In this document: positions 5,769 through 11,601 of the stretch, piece by piece | Layout of the letters: each line of letters opens with the position of its first letter | Numbering within the stretch: the stretch's first letter is position 1 | Source: CAZQYB01 sp964582985 | GTDB lineage: Bacteria > Planctomycetota > Phycisphaerae > Sedimentisphaerales > Anaerobacaceae | Length of the DNA stretch: 11,601 nt | NCBI GenBank assembly: GCA_964582985.1 | Contig: CAZOUM010000076.1 | Coordinates: 1 to 11,601 of the forward strand | Direction: 5' to 3' | The notes under the pieces: model-generated | Seen by the model: the letters and a program-made list of their open reading frames with translations, nothing else | Databases searched by the model: none | Told to the model about the DNA's origin: nothing | Made by a program: the position numbers and the translations under genes

Positions 5769-7667
5769 CTACCGAAGATTTTCAACGAAAACTTCCTCTT
5801 CTTTTTGTCCATATACTTCGGTAACCCTCAGCACTTCTTCAATTGTTGTCACACCTTGCTTGACTTTTCTCATTCCATCGTCAAACAAGCTCGGTTGTCT
5901 GCTTTTACGAAACGCACGGCGTATATTATCAGCCGATGCGTCTTTGTTAATTATGTCCCTGAACATGTCATCAATAACGAGCAGCTCATAAATGCCAACT
6001 CGACCCAGATAGCCGGAGCCCCGGCAGTGGTCGCAGCCGGCGCCGTGATAAAGCTGCTCCGGCAAGGCTCCCGCCCGTTCGACATATTTGCGTATCTTTT
6101 TCGGAACCTCGTAAATCTGCTTACACTTTGGACAGACTTTTCTTACTAATCGCTGGGCCAGCACGGCATTGAGCGATGCTGCTATCAAGTACTCATCAAT
6201 ACCGATGTTGACCAGTCTTGTGATACTGCTGGCCGCGTCATTTGTGTGCAGTGTTGACAGCACGAGGTGCCCCGTCAAGGCCGCTTGTACTGCTATACGA
6301 GCCGTCTCATTATCTCGAATCTCGCCGATCATTATGATATCCGGGTCCTGACGCAGCAGACTGCGCAGCGCCGAGGCAAAGTCGAGCCCAATTTTCTCGT
6401 GCACCTGTACCTGATTGCAAAAGTCGAGCTGGTATTCAACCGGGTCTTCGACCGTTGATATATTTAGTTTCTCGCCATCCATCTGACACAGGGCCGAGTA
6501 CAGCGTGGTGCTTTTTCCTGAACCCGTGGGCCCGGTGACAAGTAGAATCCCGTGAGGCAGTTCTATCTGCTCCTTGAAGGCGGCCATTGCTTCCGGCTCC
6601 ATACCCAATTGCTCAAGGCCTCGCATAATCGACTTGCTGTCAAGCACGCGAATAACCACTTTTTCTCCGCAGTTTGTAGGAAGCGTCGAAACTCTCAAAT
6701 CAATTCCTCTGCCGCCGACCATAACGGCAATTTTGCCGTCCTGTGGCAGGCGCCTTTCCGAAATATCAAGATTGGCCATAATCTTGATACGCGATACCAC
6801 AGCGGGATGCATTTTTATCGGTGACTGCGTATTTTCAAAAAGCACGCCGTCTATGCGGTACCTTATTTTCATAACCTTATCTTTTGGCTCAATATGAATG
6901 TCACTGGCTCCTTCGCGTACCGCATTGCTAATCAAATAGTTAACGAACTTGATGATGGGCGACTGGGCCGCCATCTTTTCGAGGTCTTCAGAGTCGTCCT
7001 GCTGGTCCTGAACAACCTCCACGTCCGCTATGTCACTGATGATATCATCAAGGCAGTAATCCATCTTTTCTTCTTTGAAGGCCTCGCACACAGCCTCAAT
7101 GTCCTCCTGGGGGCACACGATGGCCTGGATATCCATCTGCGTCTGTCTTTTGACGTCTTCAATCGCAAAAGCATTTGCGGGCTCACTTGTTGCAACAACA
7201 AGCGTTCCCTCTTCCACGGCAATTGGGCAGACGGAACAGTTCTTTATAAAATCAACATCGAGTTTCTTGAAGGCCTCTTTCTCCACCTCATCAGCTCTTA
7301 TATGTCGAAACTCCAGTCCACAGAGTTCAGCCCTGGCCGTCAAAATGTCATCAGCACCGCAAAGCTGCGATTTCAACAGCATCGCTGCAGCATCGGAACC
7401 CGGCTTGGCCAGCAACTCTTGTTTGAGCTGCTTGTGCTGCTTGGGCGTAATCTTGCCTGTATCCAGCAATACATCGGTGACATCGCGCACGTGCGACCCG
7501 CCCAATTCGCCGGCCTCTTCGGGAACATGAAGGTCGCTGAGGCCGGGTATAGACTGATTCTCAGGGCAGAGCTGCTCTATCGCAGCGTTGTTGTTGCGAT
7601 GCCCCTTGGAGTCGGAGCCCGGCTCCGACTGCTCACGCTTGCTTTCAAATAGAAAGGGCAGTTTCAT
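5769..7667 (-). CDS. pilB: Type IV pilus/T2SS extension ATPase (PilB/GspE)
   Basis: The 632-aa protein carries the complete assembly-ATPase set: Walker A GPTGSGKST (379-387), Asp box STVEDPVEYQL (404-414), Walker B DPDIIMIGEIRD (441-452), His box TGHLVLSTLHTND (465-477), and the zinc pair CPKC...CDHC (Cys512, 515, 545, 548), which separates PilB/GspE from PilT. The N2 domain begins near residue 235 (SPIIKFVNYLI, ASDIHIEP). An N1 domain of the GspE_N/MshEN fold spans about residues 60-200 but lacks the RLG-type signature linked to cyclic-di-GMP binding. A hydrophilic tail of about 50 residues precedes it, making the protein longer than the usual 560-570. It powers filament assembly. Its ATG overlaps the stop of the upstream gene (ATGA at 7667-7664), so coupling is expected. 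Confidence 0.94.
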   Translation of the reverse strand: MKLPFLFESKREQSEPGSDSKGHRNNNAAIEQLCPENQSIPGLSDLHVPEEAGELGGSHVRDVTDVLLDTGKITPKQHKQLKQELLAKPGSDAAAMLLKSQLCGADDILTARAELCGLEFRHIRADEVEKEAFKKLDVDFIKNCSVCPIAVEEGTLVVATSEPANAFAIEDVKRQTQMDIQAIVCPQEDIEAVCEAFKEEKMDYCLDDIISDIADVEVVQDQQDDSEDLEKMAAQSPIIKFVNYLISNAVREGASDIHIEPKDKVMKIRYRIDGVLFENTQSPIKMHPAVVSRIKIMANLDISERRLPQDGKIAVMVGGRGIDLRVSTLPTNCGEKVVIRVLDSKSIMRGLEQLGMEPEAMAAFKEQIELPHGILLVTGPTGSGKSTTLYSALCQMDGEKLNISTVEDPVEYQLDFCNQVQVHEKIGLDFASALRSLLRQDPDIIMIGEIRDNETARIAVQAALTGHLVLSTLHTNDAASSITRLVNIGIDEYLIAASLNAVLAQRLVRKVCPKCKQIYEVPKKIRKYVERAGALPEQLYHGAGCDHCRGSGYLGRVGIYELLVIDDMFRDIINKDASADNIRRAFRKSRQPSLFDDGMRKVKQGVTTIEEVLRVTEVYGQKEEEVFVENLR

Positions 7668-8389
7668 TCTGATAGTGTTAATATTATTTGGGTTCCCAAA
7701 CTCTCTTCATTGCGTTTGGGGTCCCTTTCCGCGTCTTCTGCATCGAGTTTAACGAAGCCATCGCTGATTTGCCTGACCACAAAACCCTGGATAGATTCTC
7801 CCTCGTACAGAATTTTACCGTCAATCATACAGCAGTTTCCCTGACCCGTTTGCATAATGCTCACAAGCTGCATGCTCTTGGCTCGCTGTCTGAGTCGCTG
7901 TTCTCTCATCATTTCAATATCGATATCGGAATCTCCTTCCTGAGTATCGGAGATTTTCTCTATGTCCCCCAGAAATATTTCGTGCTTAAAGGGATTTTTG
8001 GCTAACTCGCTGACGTTGATTTGTTGCACGTCCGAAAACTCGTGGAATTTTTTCACTATCTCATCCATGCGATTAAACATTTGTGACCTGACTCCGGTAA
8101 GCCGTGCGATTGCCGTCTCAACCTGTCTTTGGTCGTTGTCGATTACTGCTGCTGTCGCTGTTTGCCTCGTGCTCTTGTTTATCATAAACAACAGACATAT
8201 CAGACCTATGCCAAACAAAACGCCGAGCAGCATTGTGCTCTTGCGAACATTCCTGCCCTGGGCCGCTACACTGATGTATTCCTGCTCTTGTGGTTCTTTG
8301 GTGTTTTCGGCAGGTAATCCATTATTTGCGGAAAGCGGCTTTTGCGCCGCCGAATCTTCACATTCCTGTTCTCGCATAAAAGACAGCAT
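7664..8389 (-). CDS. GspC/PilP-like inner-membrane linker protein
   Basis: The 241-aa protein has a cytoplasmic N-terminus of about 50 residues, one membrane anchor (STMLLGVLFGIGLICLLFMI, 51-70), a periplasmic helical region, a KNPFKHEIF segment (131-139) and a C-terminal domain (about 171-216) with LVSIMQTGQGNCCMIDGKIL and EGESIQGFVVRQISDGFVKL. This last part matches the pattern of the HR domain of GspC and the beta domain of PilP, which bind the secretin N0 domain. It has no lipobox, unlike classical PilP, and is anchored like GspC. Its place directly after pilO is the pilP position. It probably links PilN/PilO to a secretin encoded elsewhere. GGAG lies 7 nt before the ATG. Similarity is at motif level only. 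Confidence 0.7.
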   Translation of the reverse strand: MLSFMREQECEDSAAQKPLSANNGLPAENTKEPQEQEYISVAAQGRNVRKSTMLLGVLFGIGLICLLFMINKSTRQTATAAVIDNDQRQVETAIARLTGVRSQMFNRMDEIVKKFHEFSDVQQINVSELAKNPFKHEIFLGDIEKISDTQEGDSDIDIEMMREQRLRQRAKSMQLVSIMQTGQGNCCMIDGKILYEGESIQGFVVRQISDGFVKLDAEDAERDPKRNEESLGTQIILTLSE

Positions 8390-8462
8390 AGCTATGCTCC
8401 ATTAAAAGCAATAATTGTAAAGTGTCCCCTCAATTTTGGTTATTTGGCGAATCTTTCGCCTT

Positions 8463-8999
8463 TCAACCGCTCACATTTTGGAAGAATATGCTTACTATGA
8501 AATTAGCTGCTATTTGGCCTTCGTCGCCTTTTTGCTTGTCTATTTTAAGCTCGCGGATTTTCATTATTCGAGGAAGTTCTTCAAGCTTCAGGAGGAACGA
8601 ATAAAAGGAGTTGAAGTTTCCCACTAATTCTATTTTCAACGGCTGTTCTATGTAGCTGCTGTTGTCTTTCTTCCGAAGCCTCAGAATTCTCCTGGACCTC
8701 AAGCCCTGGTTTTGCACAATTACAGTTACGTCGTGAAGTACCTTGTCAATTTCACTTTTAGGAGGCAGTTTGCTTTCAAAAAATTCAACGGCCTCTTGTA
8801 GTCTTTCACGCTCCTTGCTCAAATCCTCGGGAGCGGGAACGGTTTTTTCGGCCTGGTCTAACTTGGCCAATTTCGTGTGGAGCTCAGCTTTCTGTTTGGC
8901 CAAATCGCTATTGACCGGCTTAATCCAGTATTGGTAGGCAAAAGACGCTAAGCCTACAAGCAAGACAAAAAATACAATTTTTCTCCACCCACTTTTCAT
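8463..8999 (-). CDS. pilO: Alignment-complex protein PilO
   Basis: From the ATG at 8997-8999 the protein has 178 aa: a short basic N-terminus (MKSGWRK), one membrane span (about 8-27), a coiled coil (about 28-72, rich in K, E, L) and a ferredoxin-like periplasmic domain with the family pattern IELVGNFNSFYSFLLKLEEL followed by PRIMKIRELKI. It should dimerise with PilN in the inner membrane and position the pilus motor under the secretin. An upstream GTG at 9050 would add 17 residues before the basic tract. I prefer the ATG because AAGGG stands 10 nt before it and the membrane helix then starts near the N-terminus, as is usual. It lies 78 bp after pilN, and the next gene follows after 73 bp. 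Confidence 0.88.
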   Translation of the reverse strand: MKSGWRKIVFFVLLVGLASFAYQYWIKPVNSDLAKQKAELHTKLAKLDQAEKTVPAPEDLSKERERLQEAVEFFESKLPPKSEIDKVLHDVTVIVQNQGLRSRRILRLRKKDNSSYIEQPLKIELVGNFNSFYSFLLKLEELPRIMKIRELKIDKQKGDEGQIAANFIVSIFFQNVSG

Positions 9000-9077
9000 A
9001 ATTTTGTCCCTTAACAAGTGATTTTCGTCAGTTGAGCAGCCAAACAACACCGCATTTGCGGCCCTTTGTCCAGGTAT

Positions 9078-9800
9078 TCAACGTCGGAAAACCCGTGCCG
9101 CGCTCCGGCCTTTGGCCCTTATTCTCTCAATATCTTCCTTCGTAGGATGAACGTCTTTTCTGAGCATCGCAGTTAGCTTGAATTGACTGAATGTCATATC
9201 TTCGATTTTTTGTTCTTTTGATTCCACCAGTTCTATGTTGCCCAACAAAGCTGAATTACTCAACAACTCAATGTAAGCGGCCACCTGAAGGTCGCTCGGC
9301 GCAATGCCCTCAATATCAATACGTGTCTCCAGCAACTTTTCCTGTGACACTGTCGCCTGAGCCGTTGCTTTCTTGCCGGCTTTCGCGGCCTGATATTTTG
9401 ACGCAGCAGCCCGGGCTGTCGGCATTTGCTTCGGCTTTTTTTGAACCATGTTCACTTGCAACAGCGATACTCCTGCCGGCAGGTTATTCGTCAGTGACGC
9501 CAACACCGTACTTCTGGGTATAGGTTCAAGCAGCTCGGCGGTGGTCAGAGCTGTCTTCATCATCGTATTGCGCTTTGTCCGAAGCTCTTCTAACTGCTTT
9601 ATCGTATTCTCCGCCCGAGACAGTTTTGCATCGACAAGCTTCTCCTTTGCGCTCAGCGCTCGCTTCCGTATCTTGATGGTCATAAACGAACCGCCCAACG
9701 CCGCCATCACTACCCCAAACAAGACAAGGTACATCAAATTTGTTCTGCGAGATTCGCTGTTTTGTATGTAATCGTCAGGCACAAAATTTATATTAACCAT
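9078..9800 (-). CDS. pilN: Alignment-complex protein PilN
   Basis: The 240-aa protein starts with MVNINFVPDDY, the counterpart of the PilN INLLP motif that inserts into the PilM groove. One membrane span (about 21-43), a coiled coil (about 45-80) and a periplasmic domain (about 95-215) with the pattern LPAGVSLLQVNM, IDIEGIAPSDLQVAAYIELL and LGNIEL follow. This is the fimbrial-assembly (PilN) fold. An Ala/Lys-rich insertion at about 120-155 separates the first strand from the rest and looks flexible. A basic tail (SAARVFRR) ends the protein. It heterodimerises with PilO. It lies 24 bp after pilM; a GGACAGG sequence is suitably placed before the ATG. Confidence 0.9.
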   Translation of the reverse strand: MVNINFVPDDYIQNSESRRTNLMYLVLFGVVMAALGGSFMTIKIRKRALSAKEKLVDAKLSRAENTIKQLEELRTKRNTMMKTALTTAELLEPIPRSTVLASLTNNLPAGVSLLQVNMVQKKPKQMPTARAAASKYQAAKAGKKATAQATVSQEKLLETRIDIEGIAPSDLQVAAYIELLSNSALLGNIELVESKEQKIEDMTFSQFKLTAMLRKDVHPTKEDIERIRAKGRSAARVFRR

Positions 9801-9824
9801 TTTTCGACCTGTCCTCTCTTGTTC

Positions 9825-10802
9825 TTATGATAATGATAAGCTGAGTCCGAAAGCAGTAGCCCAATTAACTTCACAATCCCTTCTGTCTATCTGTGAGTAG
9901 CACGAATCTTCGATTTCCACCGCTGCCAGACAATTTCCCATCTGTGCCGGCATCTCAAGTTGCTTTGCTATTGTTGCAAATACGTTTGTAATTGTCCCCT
10001 GCCCGGTAAGGAAAATCAGCCGTTCTATTTGTACCTCTCTTTGCATAGAGCTAAAATGTCGCTTGCAGGCGGTCAATTCCAACACCAGCCTCGTTATCGC
10101 TTCGTCGGTCTCGAGCTGCTTTGTCCCTATCGGTATCGAACGGGCAAAAAGCAGGTTCTTATGACGACAAATCACGACATTTGTGCAGTTTGCATCTATT
10201 TCGAGCAGCATTACGATTGCTTCAATATCAGTTTTGCGTCTGCCGAAGAACGTTGTATAGGTGTTTATCAGCGCCATCGGCCAAACACCGATGGACTTGA
10301 TTTGCAGATTCGCCTTTTCATATATCGCCAGGTGCCTGTCAATTTTCGTCCGTTCGGATGCTATCACCAGGACATTATCTTCCTCTCCGACGATGTACTT
10401 TATCATCGCATCCTCGGGTTGAAACGGCAGTTTTTGTTTTATCTTTGAGAAGATGGCGTCGCGCAGTTTATCATCGGGGTCCGAAGGGTCCTTTTTTGCG
10501 TTTGGTCCTGCGTCTTTTAGCTTCGGCATTTTTATGTGTTCAATAAATACCTCATTTGCCGGAATTAGAGCTATTATGTCTCTTCCGCGAAATCCGCCGT
10601 TTGTTGTCAGGTCGCGCATAGCTTCAATGGCCCATCTTTGCCAATCGCTGCTGCGTGGTATCACATCCTGCCGCCGATGTTTGGTGCTGCCGGCAAGCAG
10701 GCTGAACCCCTTGCCGTTATTGGCGAGCTGGACCATCTTAATCATGTCATCGCTTATGTCGACGCCAATCGGATATATGCGCTTTTTCAAGAACGAAAAC
10801 AT
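9825..10802 (-). CDS. pilM: Actin-like pilus assembly protein PilM
   Basis: The 325-aa cytoplasmic protein has the FtsA/actin-like ATPase layout. The phosphate-1 motif is IGVDISDDMIKMVQL (12-26); IIALIPANEVFIEHIKMP (76-93) matches the conserved strand before subdomain 1C; LLEIDANCTNVVI (199-211) is the phosphate-2 region; FARSIPIGTKQL (219-230) corresponds to the family FxRxIPIGG; and FLTGQGT (264-270) is the adenosine-binding region. The last two differ from the canonical IPIGG and GGG, so ATP binding may be altered. A Lys/Asp-rich insertion sits at about 94-114. The length is slightly below the usual 350. It binds the PilN N-terminus and connects the alignment complex to the ATPases. It is the first gene of the operon; GGAG lies 10 nt before the ATG. 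Confidence 0.9.
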   Translation of the reverse strand: MFSFLKKRIYPIGVDISDDMIKMVQLANNGKGFSLLAGSTKHRRQDVIPRSSDWQRWAIEAMRDLTTNGGFRGRDIIALIPANEVFIEHIKMPKLKDAGPNAKKDPSDPDDKLRDAIFSKIKQKLPFQPEDAMIKYIVGEEDNVLVIASERTKIDRHLAIYEKANLQIKSIGVWPMALINTYTTFFGRRKTDIEAIVMLLEIDANCTNVVICRHKNLLFARSIPIGTKQLETDEAITRLVLELTACKRHFSSMQREVQIERLIFLTGQGTITNVFATIAKQLEMPAQMGNCLAAVEIEDSCYSQIDRRDCEVNWATAFGLSLSLS

Positions 10803-10952
10803 ATCAACTTCACTCCGGCAGAAACCTATGCTTTCTTAGATTCAACATTGCGCCATTTGGGTTTTTTCAAATCGTTCCTCTCGCCTACGACGGTTAGCAA
10901 CGAGCTTCACCCCCCAAAAAGCGTGTCCCGAGACTATATGGTTCGGGCTTGA
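10803..10952 (-). other. 5' leader region of the pil operon
   Basis: About 150 nt lie between the candidate start site and pilM. There is no gene of useful length. Two weak, mutually exclusive pairings are visible: TCGTT (10872-10876) with AACGA (10899-10903), and CTCG (10880-10883) with CGAG (10901-10904). I compared it mentally with the cyclic-di-GMP-I and -II riboswitches and saw no match to either. It may be a plain leader. Confidence 0.3.
10916..10947 (-). terminator. Terminator- or attenuator-like hairpin ahead of pilM
   Basis: On the minus strand CCCGAAC (10947-10941) pairs with GTCTCGGG (10934-10927), with one bulged base and a 6-nt loop. Six nucleotides later comes a T5 run (10920-10916). 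The gap between stem and T-run is longer than in a good intrinsic terminator. It could stop transcription entering from the right or attenuate the operon. Confidence 0.25.
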
Positions 10953-10959
10953 ATGGACG

Positions 10960-10988
10960 TCTATAATCACGTCATCGTCCCGAGCTAA
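10960..10988 (-). promoter_or_regulatory. Weak candidate promoter of the pil operon
   Basis: On the minus strand TTAGCT (10988-10983) and TATAGA (10965-10960) are 17 bp apart. The -35 box matches the consensus at three positions and the -10 box at four. Transcription would start near 10953. A competing TATATT at about 11063 has a TTGGGC 18 bp upstream. Neither is strong. Confidence 0.28.
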
Positions 10989-11018
10989 TGTTTACACAGA
11001 AGCTACGCGCAAGCACGC

Positions 11019-11091
11019 CGTTGGGCTCCGTTCCGGTTTATCCAGATAGTCCTAACTAAAATATAGAAAACAAAACTCCGGCCGCCCAACG
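11019..11091. repeat. Inverted repeat CGTTGGGC / GCCCAACG
   Basis: CGTTGGGC (11019-11026) and GCCCAACG (11084-11091) are perfect 8-bp inverted arms. Inside them CCGG (11033-11036) pairs with CCGG (11078-11081), enclosing an AT-rich loop of 41 bp. No gene lies inside. The arms look like integron core sequences but point the wrong way for an attC. The neighbouring stretch 11092-11240 contains no gene; the only other signal is a TTTTCACG direct repeat. Confidence 0.45.
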
Positions 11092-11183
11092 AGAGCCAAA
11101 ATATTGGAAGCTAAAGCTGGTTTAACTTCCTATAAAATGCATCGTCCTGGCCGCTAACGGTAGATAGCGTCTTGACCCGGATA

Positions 11184-11211
11184 TTTTCACGGGATTTCGC
11201 TGGTTTTCACG
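11184..11211. repeat. Direct repeat TTTTCACG, 20-bp period
   Basis: TTTTCACG occurs at 11184-11191 and 11204-11211, starts 20 bp apart, roughly two helical turns, which would place both copies on the same face of the helix. The arrangement resembles a protein-binding site, but it is about 380 bp upstream of pilM and no promoter is adjacent. Confidence 0.25.
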
Positions 11212-11276
11212 TAAGTGCATTAACAATAAGACGTTAGGCCAAAATTTCAATGTGATTTACCCGCCTTCGCAGAAAG

Positions 11277-11390
11277 CCATGGGTTTTACCCGTGGATGAA
11301 TGCGAAAAAGGTATCCGCCGAAGCTTTAGCGTAGGCGGATGCTTCGGCGGGTTCCGCCGAAGATGGAGGTGCCACGGGCTATGCCCGTGG
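11277..11390. repeat. Cluster of REP-like intergenic hairpins
   Basis: Four hairpins are packed into 114 bp. The first is CCATGGGT-TTT-ACCCGTGG (11277-11295, one wobble pair). The second is CCGCCGAAGC (11316-11325) against GCTTCGGCGG (11341-11350), a perfect 10-bp pair. The third is CTTCGGCGG-GTT-CCGCCGAAG (11342-11362), which shares an arm with the second. The fourth is CCACGGGC-TAT-GCCCGTGG (11372-11390), also perfect. The first and fourth have the same design (CCAYGGGY, 3-nt loop, RCCCGTGG), so they are probably copies of one unit. GTAG at 11331-11334 sits at the foot of the middle set, as in classical REP elements. No transposase gene is visible. An open frame across the region on the minus strand is an artefact of the repeats. 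Confidence 0.6.
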
Positions 11391-11442
11391 GGCTCCACAA
11401 AAACAGCCTGCTTTGAGTGAGGAATTTTGGCTGGTTCAACCT

Positions 11443-11454
11443 GGGGCTTGCCCC
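11443..11454. repeat. Short palindrome GGGGC-TT-GCCCC
   Basis: This is a perfect 5-bp palindrome with a 2-nt loop, flanked by CCT and TACC. It has the same core as the palindrome at 1401-1412, almost 10 kb away. There is no T-run directly behind it. It is probably another member of a dispersed palindromic family. Confidence 0.4.
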
Positions 11455-11503
11455 TACCTGATTGGGGGCCGCAGCGCTTTTTCTTCTCTGTCATCCTGAG
11501 CTT

Positions 11504-11601
11504 GTGGCCGCCCACTGGAACGAGCCATCATACAAGGACCTGTTTGGTTTACGGCAGCAAGGCAAACTGTCACCGGCCCAGGCCGACGTCTTTCGTTCGC
11601 C
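11504..11601 (+). CDS. Unidentified open frame running off the right edge
   Basis: From a GTG at 11504 the frame stays open to the edge (32 codons); a TTG at 11462 is an alternative start after an in-frame TGA. The residues WNEPSYKDLFGLRQ and GKLSPAQADVFRS look protein-like and hydrophilic, but I do not recognise the family. The opposite strand is also open here and ends at a TGA at about 11496, so it could instead be the tail of a minus-strand gene coming from the right. No ribosome binding site is seen. It starts right after the repeat cluster. Confidence 0.25.
   Translation, partial: MAAHWNEPSYKDLFGLRQQGKLSPAQADVFRS

Noticed and set aside
6894..7652. 252-codon open frame on the plus strand
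   Set aside because: It lies entirely antisense to pilB, which has all ATPase motifs. It shows no motif of its own and is a mirror of the coding strand.
10803..10952. Cyclic-di-GMP riboswitch controlling the pil operon
   Set aside because: This would be biologically attractive for a pilus operon, but neither the GEMM-I nor the c-di-GMP-II conserved bases can be found.
11019..11091. Miniature transposon with CGTTGGGC ends
   Set aside because: The arms are only 8 bp, no target-site duplication is visible, and 73 bp is very short.
11084..11239. Possible integron attC site (GCCCAAC ... GTTAGGC)
   Set aside because: The outer boxes fit RYYYAAC and GTTRRRY and the 156-bp length is near the upper range, but no inner L boxes pair and there is no cassette gene or integrase.
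11234..11515. 93-codon open frame on the minus strand
   Set aside because: It is made of the hairpin repeats; the Pro/Arg/His-rich product reflects palindromic GC-rich DNA, not a protein.
1..11601. CRISPR array
   Set aside because: No regularly spaced direct repeats of 20-40 bp with unique spacers were seen on either strand.

Overview
The window most likely comes from the chromosome of a planctomycete, probably an uncultured Phycisphaerae/Sedimentisphaerales-type bacterium. This placement is inferred from the style of the PilN-like N-terminus (MVNINFVPDDY...), the Asp-rich YDDVDDFDD segment in one prepilin, a tRNA without encoded CCA, and spacers rich in short GC palindromes. No rRNA or other decisive marker gene is present.

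Layout, left to right. (1) Positions 1-1282, minus strand: the N-terminal 427 codons of a large DEAD/DEAH-type restriction helicase (type III Res-like, resembling the BPTD_3080 family), cut by the left edge. (2) 1283-2043: about 760 bp without a convincing gene. It holds a candidate promoter for the restriction gene, GC palindromes, six helically phased T-tracts (predicted curved DNA) and a short terminator-like hairpin. (3) 2044-2117, minus strand: tRNA-Val(GAC) with its own promoter. The restriction gene lies on the 3' side of this tRNA, the usual side for tRNA-targeted islands. (4) 2314-10802, minus strand: one compact nine-gene type IV pilus/type II secretion-like operon, read right to left: pilM, pilN, pilO, a GspC/PilP-like anchor protein, the pilB/gspE extension ATPase, the pilT retraction ATPase, the pilC/gspF platform protein, a PilV/GspI-like prepilin and a PilW/GspJ-like prepilin. 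(5) 10803-11503: operon leader and spacer with hairpins and a cluster of REP-like inverted repeats. (6) 11504-11601: a short open frame running off the right edge, unidentified.

How the genes work together: PilM (cytoplasmic actin-like) docks on the N-terminus of PilN. PilN and PilO form the inner-membrane alignment complex, which the GspC/PilP-like protein would link to an outer-membrane secretin. PilB drives assembly through PilC, and PilT powers disassembly, so a dynamic pilus is expected rather than only a secretion pseudopilus. The two prepilins at the end resemble minor pilins that prime assembly. The secretin (PilQ/GspD), prepilin peptidase (PilD) and a clear major pilin are not in this window and must be encoded elsewhere.
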